From Rubripirellula sp. (GTDB lineage: Bacteria > Planctomycetota > Planctomycetia > Pirellulales > Pirellulaceae): a stretch of DNA of 64,000 nucleotides. Numbering within the stretch: the stretch's first letter is position 1; the number at the start of each line of letters is the position of its first letter. Of this stretch, positions 35,560 to 44,572 are shown in pieces. The stretch spans positions 1 to 64,000 of the forward strand of contig JAAXJB010000016.1 of NCBI GenBank assembly GCA_012270065.1, read 5' to 3'. A model generated the notes under the pieces. That model searched no databases. It was given only the letters and a program-made list of their open reading frames with translations, and was not told where the DNA came from. Both the position numbers and the translations under genes were made by a program.

Positions 35560-36621
35560 ATGATGCCGAACGAGGCTTCACCCCGGATTGCTATCTGCCG
35601 GTTGGGTACGATGTCAGACGCGATCTTGACGCTTCCGGTTGTCTGTGCGCTCCGCGACGCCTTCCCCTCCGCACACCTGGGCTGGGTAGCTGAAAAACGT
35701 TGTTCTTCTTTCATCGGGCGACACCCAGCGTTGAATGCTGTCATCGCCTTCGATTCACGCCGGTCCAGATCCGTCTCGAATCTGTATCGGGCCCGTCGCC
35801 TGCTGAAGGCCGAACGTTTCGATGTGTACATTGACTGTGAAGGCAGCCTTCGCTCGGGAATGTTGGGTTGGCAAACGGGCATCTCGCGCCGTATCGGTTT
35901 TGCCGGGCGTGGCAGCCATGTTTTCAACCGTTCCTTCACCACCGAAACGATCCGTCCGGTATTCCAGCACGTGACTGATCGCACTTTGGAATTGCTGATT
36001 CCACTGGGGATTCACTCTCCCCGAGTTCGCTGGCGATTACCGATCCCACCGTCCGCACGAACATGGGCTACCAAGTGGCGAAGAAACATTTCTCACGCCA
36101 ATATCACGCTGCTTGATCCTGGTACGGCCTTGGGGTCGCGTTACTGGAATGTCGAGAAATTCGCGCAGGTCGCCCTGCATCTCCATCGTTCACACGACCA
36201 TCGCAGCATCATCTGTTGGAACAACGAAGCTGAACGCAGTTTTGCGAAACAAGTCGTTTCACGTTCCAAAGAAGCAGCCAGTTTGGCACCCACGACTGAC
36301 CTGCATCATCTCTCTGCTTTGCTGGAAGTGTCCAATCTGTACATCAGCGGTAATCTGGAACCCCTGCATATTTCCGTCGCACTTGGAACACCATCAATCG
36401 ACCTGCAGACCAGACCCAATGCTTCCAGTCAAGGCATTTACCGCCAGCCGGCTTTGCATGCTCTGCAAACTCGACGGAGCGAACTCAAGTCAGGTCCTCT
36501 GGAACTGGTTCGAAAACTCAGATTCACTGGGCGAACCAGAGGCGAAGCGAGTCTTGAAGATGTGTTCGAAGCGATCAGTAAATTCGAGATTCAGCAGAGT
36601 TTGATGAGATCGGCTGCCTGA
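35560..36621 (+). CDS. Glycosyltransferase family 9 (heptosyltransferase-like)
   Basis: Transfers a sugar (heptose in the best-known members) to lipopolysaccharide core or another acceptor at the cytoplasmic face. The 353-residue protein shows the N-terminal RIAICRLGTMSDAILTLPVVCALRDAFP, then FDVYIDCEGSLRSGMLGW, the RIGFAGRG strand, and the nucleotide-sugar site YISGNLEPLHISVALGTPSIDL, which replaces the common SNDTGPMHLAAALGTP form. Two consecutive ATGs begin the frame; AGGA lies just before the first. It ends 20 bp from the convergent nadE stop. The acceptor is not known. Confidence 0.88.
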   Translation: MMPNEASPRIAICRLGTMSDAILTLPVVCALRDAFPSAHLGWVAEKRCSSFIGRHPALNAVIAFDSRRSRSVSNLYRARRLLKAERFDVYIDCEGSLRSGMLGWQTGISRRIGFAGRGSHVFNRSFTTETIRPVFQHVTDRTLELLIPLGIHSPRVRWRLPIPPSARTWATKWRRNISHANITLLDPGTALGSRYWNVEKFAQVALHLHRSHDHRSIICWNNEAERSFAKQVVSRSKEAASLAPTTDLHHLSALLEVSNLYISGNLEPLHISVALGTPSIDLQTRPNASSQGIYRQPALHALQTRRSELKSGPLELVRKLRFTGRTRGEASLEDVFEAISKFEIQQSLMRSAA

Positions 36622-36641
36622 TCCGGCCAAACGGCCTGGTT

Positions 36642-38672
36642 TTACGACTCATCTCGAAACGCATCCACATCAGCATCGCTGGGCATCCTCCAGTCACCGC
36701 GTGGAGAAAGGCTGACTGATCCGACTTTTGGCCCATCCGGCACACAGTTGCGTTTGAACTGATTTGAGAAGAACCGCGTGAAAAAGGTATCGAGCGTGGA
36801 GGCGATCACCTCAGCGGGATACGGTTTACTGAAAGTAGCGTGGCTGGCAAGGTAAAGAATTTTTTCTTTACTGAATCCGTTCCGGACAAAGTGAAAGAGG
36901 AAGAAGTCATGCAGCTCATAATCGCCAATTTCCAACTCGGTATTCTGCTGGATGGAGCCATCAGCAGCCGGTGGCAGTAATTCAGGTGAAATCGGCGTGT
37001 CGGCAACACGATGCAGGATTTCCTTGAGGTTACCATCGAACAGATGGTCAGCCGCATAGCGCACAAGGAACCTGACCAGCGTTTTGGGAATCGAAGCGTT
37101 GACGTTGTACATGGAGATGTGGTCAGCATTGTACGTACACCAACCCAATGCCTGTTCGCTGAGGTCGCCGGTACCCAACACGAACCCCCGACTCATCAGC
37201 AGCATGGTCCGGACACGTGCCTGAACATTTTCAAATGTGAGGTCGCCCTTTCCCGACGGCAGGTCAACCAATTGATCCTGCAGACTCTCAACCGTCGTTT
37301 CGGAGTTGATATCGACCCCCAATGGCCGATGTCCGAGTGATCGAAATGTATCGAGGCACAATCCACGTATATCAATGCACTCACCGGAAACCCCTGTCGC
37401 GGCAATCAACTGATCAGCACTTTGGCGGGTGTGCCGGGTCGTGCCGAAGCCTGGCATTGTCAATCCACAAATGTCACGACGGGATTTGCCAACAACATCA
37501 CAGGCACGAATCGCAACCAGAAGCGCGAGCGTACTGTCCAGCCCGCCCGAAACTCCGATTGAGAGAACGTTTCCATCAGGCAATCGCGACAATCGCTTGA
37601 CGAGTCCAGCAATCTGAATGCCAAAAATCTCACTGCACCTTTCGGACAACTCCTGTTCCCCGGAAGGCACAAACGGCTGTCCGTCGACTTTCCGTTTCAA
37701 ATCAGGTCTCTTCGAGTGCAGTTGTGTCGACTCAGGTTGCTGGACGATCCCGGCCTGACTTTGATCCCCACAATCGATTGCCCTGAATTCCAGTTTCCCC
37801 GCTCGTCCATCATCAAACGATCCAATCACGCAGCGGTCATGTTCCAACCGTTGCAGATCAACATCGCTGGTGACCGAGGTCGCCGGTTCAACAGCCGAAT
37901 CATTTCCATCACCAATGCACCGGGATTCCCCCAGCACAAGTCCGTTTTCGGCAATCAGGCAGTGACCGCCAAAAACAAGATCGGAAGTCGACTCACCGGG
38001 ACCGGCCGAAGCGTACGCATACGCAGCCAGACATCGACCCGATTGACTGCGGACCAGATCGCGCCGCCACGAAGCCTTGCCGATGGTTTCATTACTGGCC
38101 GACAAATTCACAAGCACGTTTGCCCCTGCGAGCGAAGCATGGCTGCTGGGCGGAATCGGCATCCACAGATCTTCGCAGATCTCAATGCCAACTTTTGCCT
38201 GACCACGGACAAACAGCAGATCGGTGCCAAATGGAATCCTGTTCCCCAGAATATCCACGGTCGCTGGATCAGCTGAAGAGGCAGCCCGAAAATGTCGCTG
38301 TTCGTAAAACTCGCGATAATTCGGCAAATAGGTTTTCGGTACGATTCCTCGAATCTGACCGTCCGAGATCACAGCAGCACAGTTCATCACGCCGCTTTCC
38401 ACAGACAATGGCAGGCCAACCACGACCATCGCTTTGTGATCAACACTGTGTTCTGAAAGGTACTGGAGTGATTCAAGGCATGCCTGAAGCAGACTGTCTG
38501 TCAGGAACAAGTCACCGCACGTGTACCCAGAAATCCCCAATTCCGGCAGAACCACCAGGTCAGCATCGCTGTCTTCGATCATTCCGATCGCAGCATGTGC
38601 ATTCGCTTGCGGATTGGCAACCGACACAGCGGGCGCCGCAGCCGTGATTCGAAAAATACCGTGCTCGTACAA
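36642..38672 (-). CDS. nadE: Glutamine-dependent NAD+ synthetase
   Basis: Makes NAD+ from nicotinic acid adenine dinucleotide with ATP, taking ammonia from glutamine. The 676-residue two-domain protein has an N-terminal nitrilase-type amidase with Glu in VVLPELGISGYTCGD, Lys in VPKTYLPNYREFYE and the nucleophile Cys166 in GIEICEDLWMP. The C-terminal synthetase has the P-loop SIGVSGGLDSTLALLV and later GTGDLSEQALGWCTYNADH. The start is a TTG at 38672 (MYEHGIFRIT), which fits the family N-terminus; no ribosome site is seen. It is divergent from the DUF2461 gene and ends 20 bp from the convergent GT9 gene. Confidence 0.95.
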   Translation of the reverse strand: MYEHGIFRITAAAPAVSVANPQANAHAAIGMIEDSDADLVVLPELGISGYTCGDLFLTDSLLQACLESLQYLSEHSVDHKAMVVVGLPLSVESGVMNCAAVISDGQIRGIVPKTYLPNYREFYEQRHFRAASSADPATVDILGNRIPFGTDLLFVRGQAKVGIEICEDLWMPIPPSSHASLAGANVLVNLSASNETIGKASWRRDLVRSQSGRCLAAYAYASAGPGESTSDLVFGGHCLIAENGLVLGESRCIGDGNDSAVEPATSVTSDVDLQRLEHDRCVIGSFDDGRAGKLEFRAIDCGDQSQAGIVQQPESTQLHSKRPDLKRKVDGQPFVPSGEQELSERCSEIFGIQIAGLVKRLSRLPDGNVLSIGVSGGLDSTLALLVAIRACDVVGKSRRDICGLTMPGFGTTRHTRQSADQLIAATGVSGECIDIRGLCLDTFRSLGHRPLGVDINSETTVESLQDQLVDLPSGKGDLTFENVQARVRTMLLMSRGFVLGTGDLSEQALGWCTYNADHISMYNVNASIPKTLVRFLVRYAADHLFDGNLKEILHRVADTPISPELLPPAADGSIQQNTELEIGDYELHDFFLFHFVRNGFSKEKILYLASHATFSKPYPAEVIASTLDTFFTRFFSNQFKRNCVPDGPKVGSVSLSPRGDWRMPSDADVDAFRDES

Positions 38673-39111
38673 GGGACGCCGATACGCTGGAGGATGTGAT
38701 TGGGTAACGATAGATTACGGGACAGGTGACTCGACAGAAGTGAACGACGATCAAACCCGAGGGCTGCTGCGAGGTTCTTTTTGCTGCACGACAGCCACAT
38801 ACTCTGGACCGCACTTCGCAGATGCAGTTTGAGTTCCGCAGGGAGTTCCGCACGGGAGTTTGCGACTTCGAGACAATTCTCAGTCGTCCAGCACAGCGTG
38901 TGTCCTGCCCGAAACGGCTTGCCATCCCGACAAACTGTGTTTGTTTCAAGTATAACCGCCGCATCACAAAAATGATCCACCAGGAACCCGAGTCGGCCGG
39001 TTTACGTCGCAGATGTCCATCATATTCAGCTTCCTGCGCAGTACCGGCGCTGGCTGACAGGTGAATATTCGATACATCCTCCCCAGTCCCCGCACCGTTT
39101 CCAGATCCCAC
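38673..39111. other. Divergent intergenic region with a doubtful ORF
   Basis: These 439 bp lie between nadE (minus) and the DUF2461 gene (plus). A minus-strand GTG frame (38980 to 38579) has a fairly protein-like first 70 residues (DHFCDAAVILETNTVCRDGK, RAELPAELKLHLRSAVQSM), but it overlaps the start of nadE by 94 bp and its tail is not convincing. It may be a remnant. Otherwise nothing is seen. Confidence 0.3.
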
Positions 39112-39792
39112 ATGTCACCGATCAGTCCACAACTATTCGAATTCCTTTCCGAACTCACGCAGAACAATCGGCGGGACTGGTTCAAGGCAAACAAGTCGCG
39201 TTACGAAACGGAGGTGCTGGATCCCTGTGTGGAACTGGTGAGTCAATTGCACAAGCCACTGGGAAAAATCGCTCCGATGCTGAACGTCATTGCGAAACGA
39301 CATGGTGGTTCTGTGATGCGGATTTACAAAGACACTCGTTTTTCAAAAGACAAAACACCCTACAAGACGAGTGTCGGAATTTCCTTCCGTCATGATGCTG
39401 ACGGTACGATTCATGCGCCAGGCGTCTATCTGCATCTGGATCCACTCGAATCCTTTCTGGGCGTTGGCTGCTGGCGTCCCGAAAGGACCGCGCTTACTGC
39501 GATTCGCGATGCCATTGCGGAGGATCCTGGGCCGTGGCACCGGGCAGTTCGATCGAAACGCTTTGGCACTCATTACCATTTGTCAGGTGATTCCCTCAAA
39601 ACAGCTCCCAGAGGGATCCCCAAGGACCACCCTCAAATCGAGGATCTGCGTCGCATCGATTTCATCGGTGTTTCCCCTCTCAGCATCGAGGCGATCTGTT
39701 CTGACGATTTCGTCGAACGGCTGCTCACTCGGGTCAAAGCAGCTCGACCGATGATGACGTTTCTTTGTGACGCATTGAACGTGCCTTATTGA
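39112..39792 (+). CDS. DUF2461 family protein
   Basis: A 226-residue cytoplasmic protein of the DUF2461 family (TIGR02453), found widely but of unknown function. The sequence has the family start LFEFLSELTQNNRRDWFKANKSRYE, the RIYKDTRFSKDKTPYKTSVGISFRH core, the GVYLHLDPLESFLGVGCWRP strand, and LSGDSLKTAPRGIPKDHP with a C-terminal LRRIDFIG. I chose the ATG at 39112; a GTG at 39061 would add 17 residues. It is convergent with the unknown gene that follows. No role can be given. Confidence 0.9.
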   Translation: MSPISPQLFEFLSELTQNNRRDWFKANKSRYETEVLDPCVELVSQLHKPLGKIAPMLNVIAKRHGGSVMRIYKDTRFSKDKTPYKTSVGISFRHDADGTIHAPGVYLHLDPLESFLGVGCWRPERTALTAIRDAIAEDPGPWHRAVRSKRFGTHYHLSGDSLKTAPRGIPKDHPQIEDLRRIDFIGVSPLSIEAICSDDFVERLLTRVKAARPMMTFLCDALNVPY

Positions 39793-39901
39793 CGTCACCA
39801 CGAATCCTTTTTGAACCGTCTGACGGTCATGGAATTTCAATGCTGCAACATCGCTGGTTCACCCGGACATTTGCCAGAAGCACAAACCGTGAGTCGGAAG
39901 A

Positions 39902-40834
39902 TCAAAACCCAACATCACTTGCGTCGGCCCGACGGCTGGGATCTGGCAACGATTCGTCGAGTTGTTTCAGGCGAGCTGGCATGGGAGCCTCGCTGCCGAG
40001 CGTGCTTTCCCACCAACGTGCCACAATTGTCCCAACTTCGTCATCGCCAAACCGCCACAATTTCATGGCTTCATTGATAGGCAGTCGATCTCCTCTCACC
40101 AATTCCAGTTCGCTCCCTGCATTGAGCACAAGCGGGACGGACGCCAGCAGCCAGGGCTGCATTAGCCGCAGATCACTGGATGTTTGTCGTGCGTAGGAAT
40201 CGATGGCCATGCTCGTGACAAGCCAGGCAACTCTCAACACCTCGGGCACCAACGCGTCGACATCCGTCAGCATCGCCTCCAGCCAGATCCGAGCCTGGTT
40301 TGGGTGGTACCCACCATCGCCTCCGCGGACAGGTTGCACACATAACGCGGTGACCTGTTGCTGCCACCAGTCTTCGGGTGGTCCATCACCCCAGATCTGT
40401 TTCCCGACCTGATTGAGCAGACCAGGGCCGAAAGTGTCCCAACGCTCCCTCAGTGGCCGAGCCCTCAGTTCGAGTTGTTCCGTGATCTTGGGATAACGGC
40501 TGAAGAATGCATGCCTGGCATCGCCAAGGCGATTGGCGACCGCCTTGGAAGTCTGGTCGAGCTGCATCTCATTGGCACCTGATGCAAGCAAGGCGGCTTC
40601 ACATGCCTTTTCGAGGGGAATGTCTGACATGATTAGCAGCAGATACTGCTGCCAAAACTGCCCGACATCCACAGCCGAGGCAAACAGACGGTTGTTCACT
40701 TCGGTAACGGGTTGAACAAGCAACTTTTCTGTTTTCTGGTCATTGCATGTGGCCTCCGTGGCCACTGAGTAGGCTGCGTGTGCGGCACTCAATTCGGCAT
40801 GGGAGATCCACTCAATGGTCGTTCGACAAGCCAA
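39902..40834 (-). CDS. Hypothetical protein coupled to chorismate mutase
   Basis: A ~310-residue, mainly helical, Trp-rich soluble protein that I do not recognise. No signal peptide or membrane helix is seen. Recognisable stretches include FWQQYLLLIMSDIPLEKACEAALLASGANEMQ, LELRARPLRERWDTFGPGLLNQVGKQIWGDGPPEDWW, YHPNQARIWLEAMLTDVDALVPEVLRVAWLV and a C-terminal RLPINEAMKLWRFGDDEVGTIVARWWE. I chose a TTG at 40834, 5 bp after the aroH stop, because GAGGG lies 8 nt upstream; the frame is open to 40906, but that would overlap aroH by 68 bp. The close spacing means both are in one operon. Composition looks fully coding. Confidence 0.8.
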   Translation of the reverse strand: MACRTTIEWISHAELSAAHAAYSVATEATCNDQKTEKLLVQPVTEVNNRLFASAVDVGQFWQQYLLLIMSDIPLEKACEAALLASGANEMQLDQTSKAVANRLGDARHAFFSRYPKITEQLELRARPLRERWDTFGPGLLNQVGKQIWGDGPPEDWWQQQVTALCVQPVRGGDGGYHPNQARIWLEAMLTDVDALVPEVLRVAWLVTSMAIDSYARQTSSDLRLMQPWLLASVPLVLNAGSELELVRGDRLPINEAMKLWRFGDDEVGTIVARWWESTLGSEAPMPARLKQLDESLPDPSRRADASDVGF

Positions 40835-40838
40835 ACTG

Positions 40839-41264
40839 TCAGCCCTCGCACATGTGGTCGTTGATCCAGTTTTCCAGTTCTTCAAAATCAACGGGCGGCA
40901 AAACATTCAAGTCGGGCCGCAGTTTTTTGGCTTCATGCAAATAAATGTGTTGAATTTGAGACTGTTCCTTGTCGGTATTCCAATGAAGCATCATTCGAAT
41001 GCAGCGTGGCAGCGAGTCCGGAACGGATAACTCGTAAGCACAAAGCAGGGGCACTTCGAGCCAGCCCAGCTGTCGGGCTGCCAAAGCGGGAAACTCAGCA
41101 GTCAAATCGCGGGTCACCGTGAACATGACACTGGCAACATCGGTGGCTTCGATTCCATTACGACGGATCATCAAAGCCAGCATCTGCCGCGTGGCACGCA
41201 GGATCTGATCGCGATCATCAGCTTCAACAGTGGTCGCGCCACGTACTCCACGGCAAACGGTCAT
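40839..41264 (-). CDS. aroH: Chorismate mutase (AroH type)
   Basis: Converts chorismate to prephenate in phenylalanine and tyrosine synthesis. The 141-residue protein is the monofunctional trimeric AroH class: [20 protein letters not shown] holds the active-site Arg, [20 protein letters not shown] gives the central motif, and [23 protein letters not shown] provides the Glu and second Arg. [17 protein letters not shown] closes the domain. The ATG at 41264 (MTVCRGVRG) is the family start. A short C-terminal tail ([22 protein letters not shown]) follows. It precedes an unknown gene by 5 bp. Confidence 0.95.
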   Translation of the reverse strand: MTVCRGVRGATTVEADDRDQILRATRQMLALMIRRNGIEATDVASVMFTVTRDLTAEFPALAARQLGWLEVPLLCAYELSVPDSLPRCIRMMLHWNTDKEQSQIQHIYLHEAKKLRPDLNVLPPVDFEELENWINDHMCEG

Positions 41265-41424
41265 TCCCGGCTCACTCAAAATTGTTAAAACAGATTCGAT
41301 TTCGATGCCGTGAGAGTCTTTTTGCTGACCGAAACACGACAACACAACTGTAGAACCGCGTCAGGGGAGCCGATAATCGGGTCAGTTCCCGAAATACACA
41401 ACCCAACCTTGCAGAGAGTCGCCG

Positions 41425-41679
41425 ATGCCACCGGAACGCAGTCGTCACCAGGAAAAGATTATCAAAAACTACTATCGCAATCGAGATGCGATCGGACTGC
41501 AAAAGGCTCAGGAGGCAATTACCGAGCTTTACCTCAGCGAAGGAAAAAAACGGATCACCATCTGGAAGCGTCTGGCGAGCCATCTGGAAAAGGTGGGACT
41601 GCCGGCTGACCAGATCGAACACCTTCGGGAACAGGACGACCCCGAGCTGGTCGCCAATATCCTCAAAAAATACGTGTGA
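41425..41679 (+). CDS. Small conserved basic protein
   Basis: An 84-residue, highly charged, helical protein (MPPERSRHQEKIIKNYYRNRDAIGLQKAQEAI..., with YLSEGKKRITIWKRLASHLEKVG). From memory, similar short proteins occur in other planctomycetes, though I cannot verify it here. No known domain or membrane segment. It sits divergently from aroH and has an ATG start. Function unknown; nucleic-acid or protein binding would be a guess. Confidence 0.7.
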   Translation: MPPERSRHQEKIIKNYYRNRDAIGLQKAQEAITELYLSEGKKRITIWKRLASHLEKVGLPADQIEHLREQDDPELVANILKKYV

Positions 41680-42083
41680 AATCGGAGCGACGGCTGGAAA
41701 ACAGCAACAAAGAGGCGGCGTGAGCCGAATTCACCCGCACTTTTTCCTCAGGAAGACAGATGTGCCAGCGGAAGAAAGCGGGCATTTCCAGACGGAGCTG
41801 TGACGCAATCTGGCGTGGAGCGCGGATCTGAGAAGGAACTTGAGAAAGTCTGTGCAGAGACGAAAATCGTGCGTTTGACGCCTGCTATAAGATCCAGCCT
41901 TGCCTGAATCCGGGAATCTGATCGCTGATTTTGGCCGCATTCAGGCGGCCAGTGCAGATTTTGCCCCTGACTTCAAGCTGCAAAACGCCTGCCCACCGGC
42001 AGCGGCGAGACTTGCAGCGGCCGCCAGCAACCTTATCATTTAGGAAATAAAATCCGGCCCGCATTCATTACAAGGCCCCCCTC
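41680..42083. other. Intergenic region upstream of floA
   Basis: 404 bp with no convincing ORF. No terminator or tandem repeat was found; the promoter of the flotillin gene should lie near its 3' end. Confidence 0.35.
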
Positions 42084-43139
42084 ATGACTTTGAATCTCAG
42101 TGGATTGACCTGCCTGACAGGCTTGTTGGAGACGCCCGAAGCGTCCGGAACCTTCCAACCCATGGGATCGATGTTACTTGCCGAGGGCGAATCAATTTTC
42201 CAGAACCCACTTTTTCTGGGACCTGCCGCCATCTTTCTGTTCATGATGGTATTGCTGGTTTTCTTTGTCGCCCGCTACTGGAAACTCTGGTTTCAGGCCT
42301 ACATGTCGGCTGCGGACGTGCAGCTTCATAGCTTGATCCGAATGCACTTCACGAAGGTCAACCCAAATGTGGTGGTGCAGGCCAAAGTGATGTCAGCCCA
42401 AGCAGAGCTCGATACCAACCGCAACACTGGCATCAGCACACGCCGTTTGGAAGCACATTATCTGGCTGGTGGTAATGTCATGAATGTCATCAACGCAATC
42501 ATCGCTGCTCATCGCGCCGAAATCCCGCTGGACTTCGACCAGGCTGCCGCAATCGACCTCGCTGGTCGCGATGTTCTCGATGCGGTCCAGACAAGTGTCT
42601 ATCCGAAAGTCATCGACTGCCCAGACCTCAACCGAAGCGGAAAGAGCACGTTGAGTGCAATCACCAAGAACGGAATTGAACTGCGTGTTCGTGCCCGTGT
42701 TACCGTGCGTACAAACATCGCTCAACTCATTGGTGGTGCGACTGAAGACACCATCATCGCGCGTGTTGGTGAGGCAATCATCAGTTCCATCGGGTCTGCC
42801 GAAACACACTTCGATGTTCTGGAAAACCCGGACATGATCACCCGCGTTGTGCTCTCTCGCGGGCTTGATGCACAAACAGCGTTCGAAATTGTATCGATCG
42901 ACATTGCTGATATTGATGTAGGTGAAAACATTGGTGCACGCCTGCAGAGTGACCAGGCTGAAGCCGACACTCGAGTTGCCCGCGCCCAGGCCGAACGTAG
43001 ACGAGCCGAAGCAATTGCGGAAGAACAACAGATGAAGGCGAAAGTTGCTGACAACCGATCTCAACTTGTGCTCGCGGAAGCCGAAGTTCCGAAAGCAATG
43101 GCCGAAGCATTCAAGGCCGGTCGCATCACTGCCGAGTAG
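42084..43139 (+). CDS. floA: Flotillin-like protein FloA
   Basis: Scaffold of functional membrane microdomains in bacteria, of the SPFH (YqfA/FloA) family. The 351-residue protein has an N-terminal membrane hairpin ([29 protein letters not shown]), the SPFH core ([72 protein letters not shown]) and a C-terminal Ala/Glu coiled region ([29 protein letters not shown]). These features match FloA closely. The NfeD protein that often accompanies it is not encoded nearby. An internal ATG at 42162 is possible but would trim only the non-conserved start. Confidence 0.94.
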   Translation: MTLNLSGLTCLTGLLETPEASGTFQPMGSMLLAEGESIFQNPLFLGPAAIFLFMMVLLVFFVARYWKLWFQAYMSAADVQLHSLIRMHFTKVNPNVVVQAKVMSAQAELDTNRNTGISTRRLEAHYLAGGNVMNVINAIIAAHRAEIPLDFDQAAAIDLAGRDVLDAVQTSVYPKVIDCPDLNRSGKSTLSAITKNGIELRVRARVTVRTNIAQLIGGATEDTIIARVGEAIISSIGSAETHFDVLENPDMITRVVLSRGLDAQTAFEIVSIDIADIDVGENIGARLQSDQAEADTRVARAQAERRRAEAIAEEQQMKAKVADNRSQLVLAEAEVPKAMAEAFKAGRITAE

Positions 43140-43430
43140 TGTCGTGTGATCCAAGGCCGATGACCTCTGCACAAGACAGAAACATCCGCCAGCCAGAAGC
43201 CCCAACGCCAAGAATCAGCCGATCCCGTACCTGAACTGAAAAATTCCGATCATGGCTCGTGGCATCAGGCACAGCAAACAAACCCGTCCGCTGGCATGAC
43301 GTCTGCCTGCTGTTCCTCCATCGACGCGGTTCACAGACGTTCTCTGCGTCGCTAGGTCCCATCTGGCGGATTGACGGAAGCGGGGTTTCCAAAAAACCCA
43401 ATCACACAAATCTCCTTTCAAAATCAACAC

Positions 43431-44261
43431 GTGAAAAGAAAATCCTACCGCGTCAGTTTTCCGGGCGGAAACGGATATGACCTTGCAGGTATTGTCGATC
43501 GCCCAACGCACACCGGCGACGATCGCGAGCCATCACTTGCTGAAAACGCACCTGTTGCAATCTTCAGTCACTGCTTTACCTGCAACAAGGATCTGAAGGC
43601 AATCGTCAGAATTTCGCGTGCTCTATCCGACCTCGGGGTCAACGTTTTGCGTTACGACATGACCGGACTGGGAGGCAGTGGGGGCAACTTTGCTGAAACC
43701 AATTTCAGCAGCAATCAAGCTGATCTGGTGGCCGCCATCAGATTCGCGAATGCTGAACTGGGGCCAGTGACAGCTTTGATCGGGCACAGTTTCGGCGGAG
43801 CAGTCTCACTGGCTCATGCTGCTCAAAACAACAACGATCCCAACATCAAAGCCCTGGTCACCTTGGCCGCCCCCAGTGATACCCAGCACCTCGCGAACCT
43901 GCTTTCCCAGCGCGACCCGGATATCGAAAAGCTGGGTGTCGGCAAAGTCACCATCGGGGGAATCACCTGGGATATCACAAAACAGATGATCGACGACTTT
44001 CGCACGCACGATCTGACCGGACTGATTCCCACAATCAAAGTTCCCACGCTTCTGTTTCATTCACCTACCGATACGACTGTCAATTTTGACCATGCGTTGA
44101 GGATCATGGGACTGCTTCAGAACGCACCAGAGAACCCGCATGTTCCCAGCCTTGTGGCACTCAACGGAGCCGATCACCTGCTGGTCAATGAACCTGCTGA
44201 CCTGACATTCGTTGCCGAAACCACGGCAGCCTTCCTGTCTCGCCATGCTCGAATGTCATGA
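43431..44261 (+). CDS. Alpha/beta hydrolase (OsmC-associated type)
   Basis: A 276-residue hydrolase with catalytic Ser in IGHSFGGAVSLAHA, Asp in LLFHSPTDTTV and His in NGADHLLV. The N-terminal FSHCFTCNKDLKAIVRISRALSDLGVNVLRYDMTGLGGSGGNFAETNFSSN stretch is characteristic of the hydrolase half of bifunctional hydrolase/OsmC proteins; here the OsmC half is missing and the gene stops after the hydrolase. I chose the GTG at 43431; a TTG at 43371 would add 20 residues. Substrate unknown. It follows floA by 290 bp in the same direction. Confidence 0.88.
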   Translation: MKRKSYRVSFPGGNGYDLAGIVDRPTHTGDDREPSLAENAPVAIFSHCFTCNKDLKAIVRISRALSDLGVNVLRYDMTGLGGSGGNFAETNFSSNQADLVAAIRFANAELGPVTALIGHSFGGAVSLAHAAQNNNDPNIKALVTLAAPSDTQHLANLLSQRDPDIEKLGVGKVTIGGITWDITKQMIDDFRTHDLTGLIPTIKVPTLLFHSPTDTTVNFDHALRIMGLLQNAPENPHVPSLVALNGADHLLVNEPADLTFVAETTAAFLSRHARMS

Positions 44262-44572
44262 ACAAGTGCTTTGAGAGGTAGCCATGAACGGCGAGTGACA
44301 ATCCAACAGCGACGGTAATACCTCATTTCTGCGAGGATCATTGGTTCAATGTATATCCTCATTGAATCCCCTGAATGCTGCGTAACGCCAGTTCGATCGC
44401 GTCGAAGGACCTTTCAGCCATACCGCAGCGTGAGTCCGGCAATCCTCTGATTTCATCTGCAGTTCCTGATCTGCAGAGGCTGACAGAATCGCTTCAGCCG
44501 AACTGCCGTAGAAGGGCTTCATTGGCGAAAAGGCCACGATGCACAACGGCCTTCTACTTCAAACCGGTTGCA
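44262..44572. other. Convergent intergenic region
   Basis: 311 bp between the hydrolase (plus) and the GspE-type ATPase (minus). No ORF or clear hairpin terminator is seen. Confidence 0.3.

Noticed and set aside
38579-38980. Minus-strand ORF upstream of nadE
   Set aside because: The first part looks protein-like, but it overlaps the nadE start by 94 bp and has no recognisable domain. Left unresolved and not called.
42393-43211. 272-codon minus-strand frame opposite floA
   Set aside because: It lies over a clearly coding flotillin gene and reads as a composition artefact.
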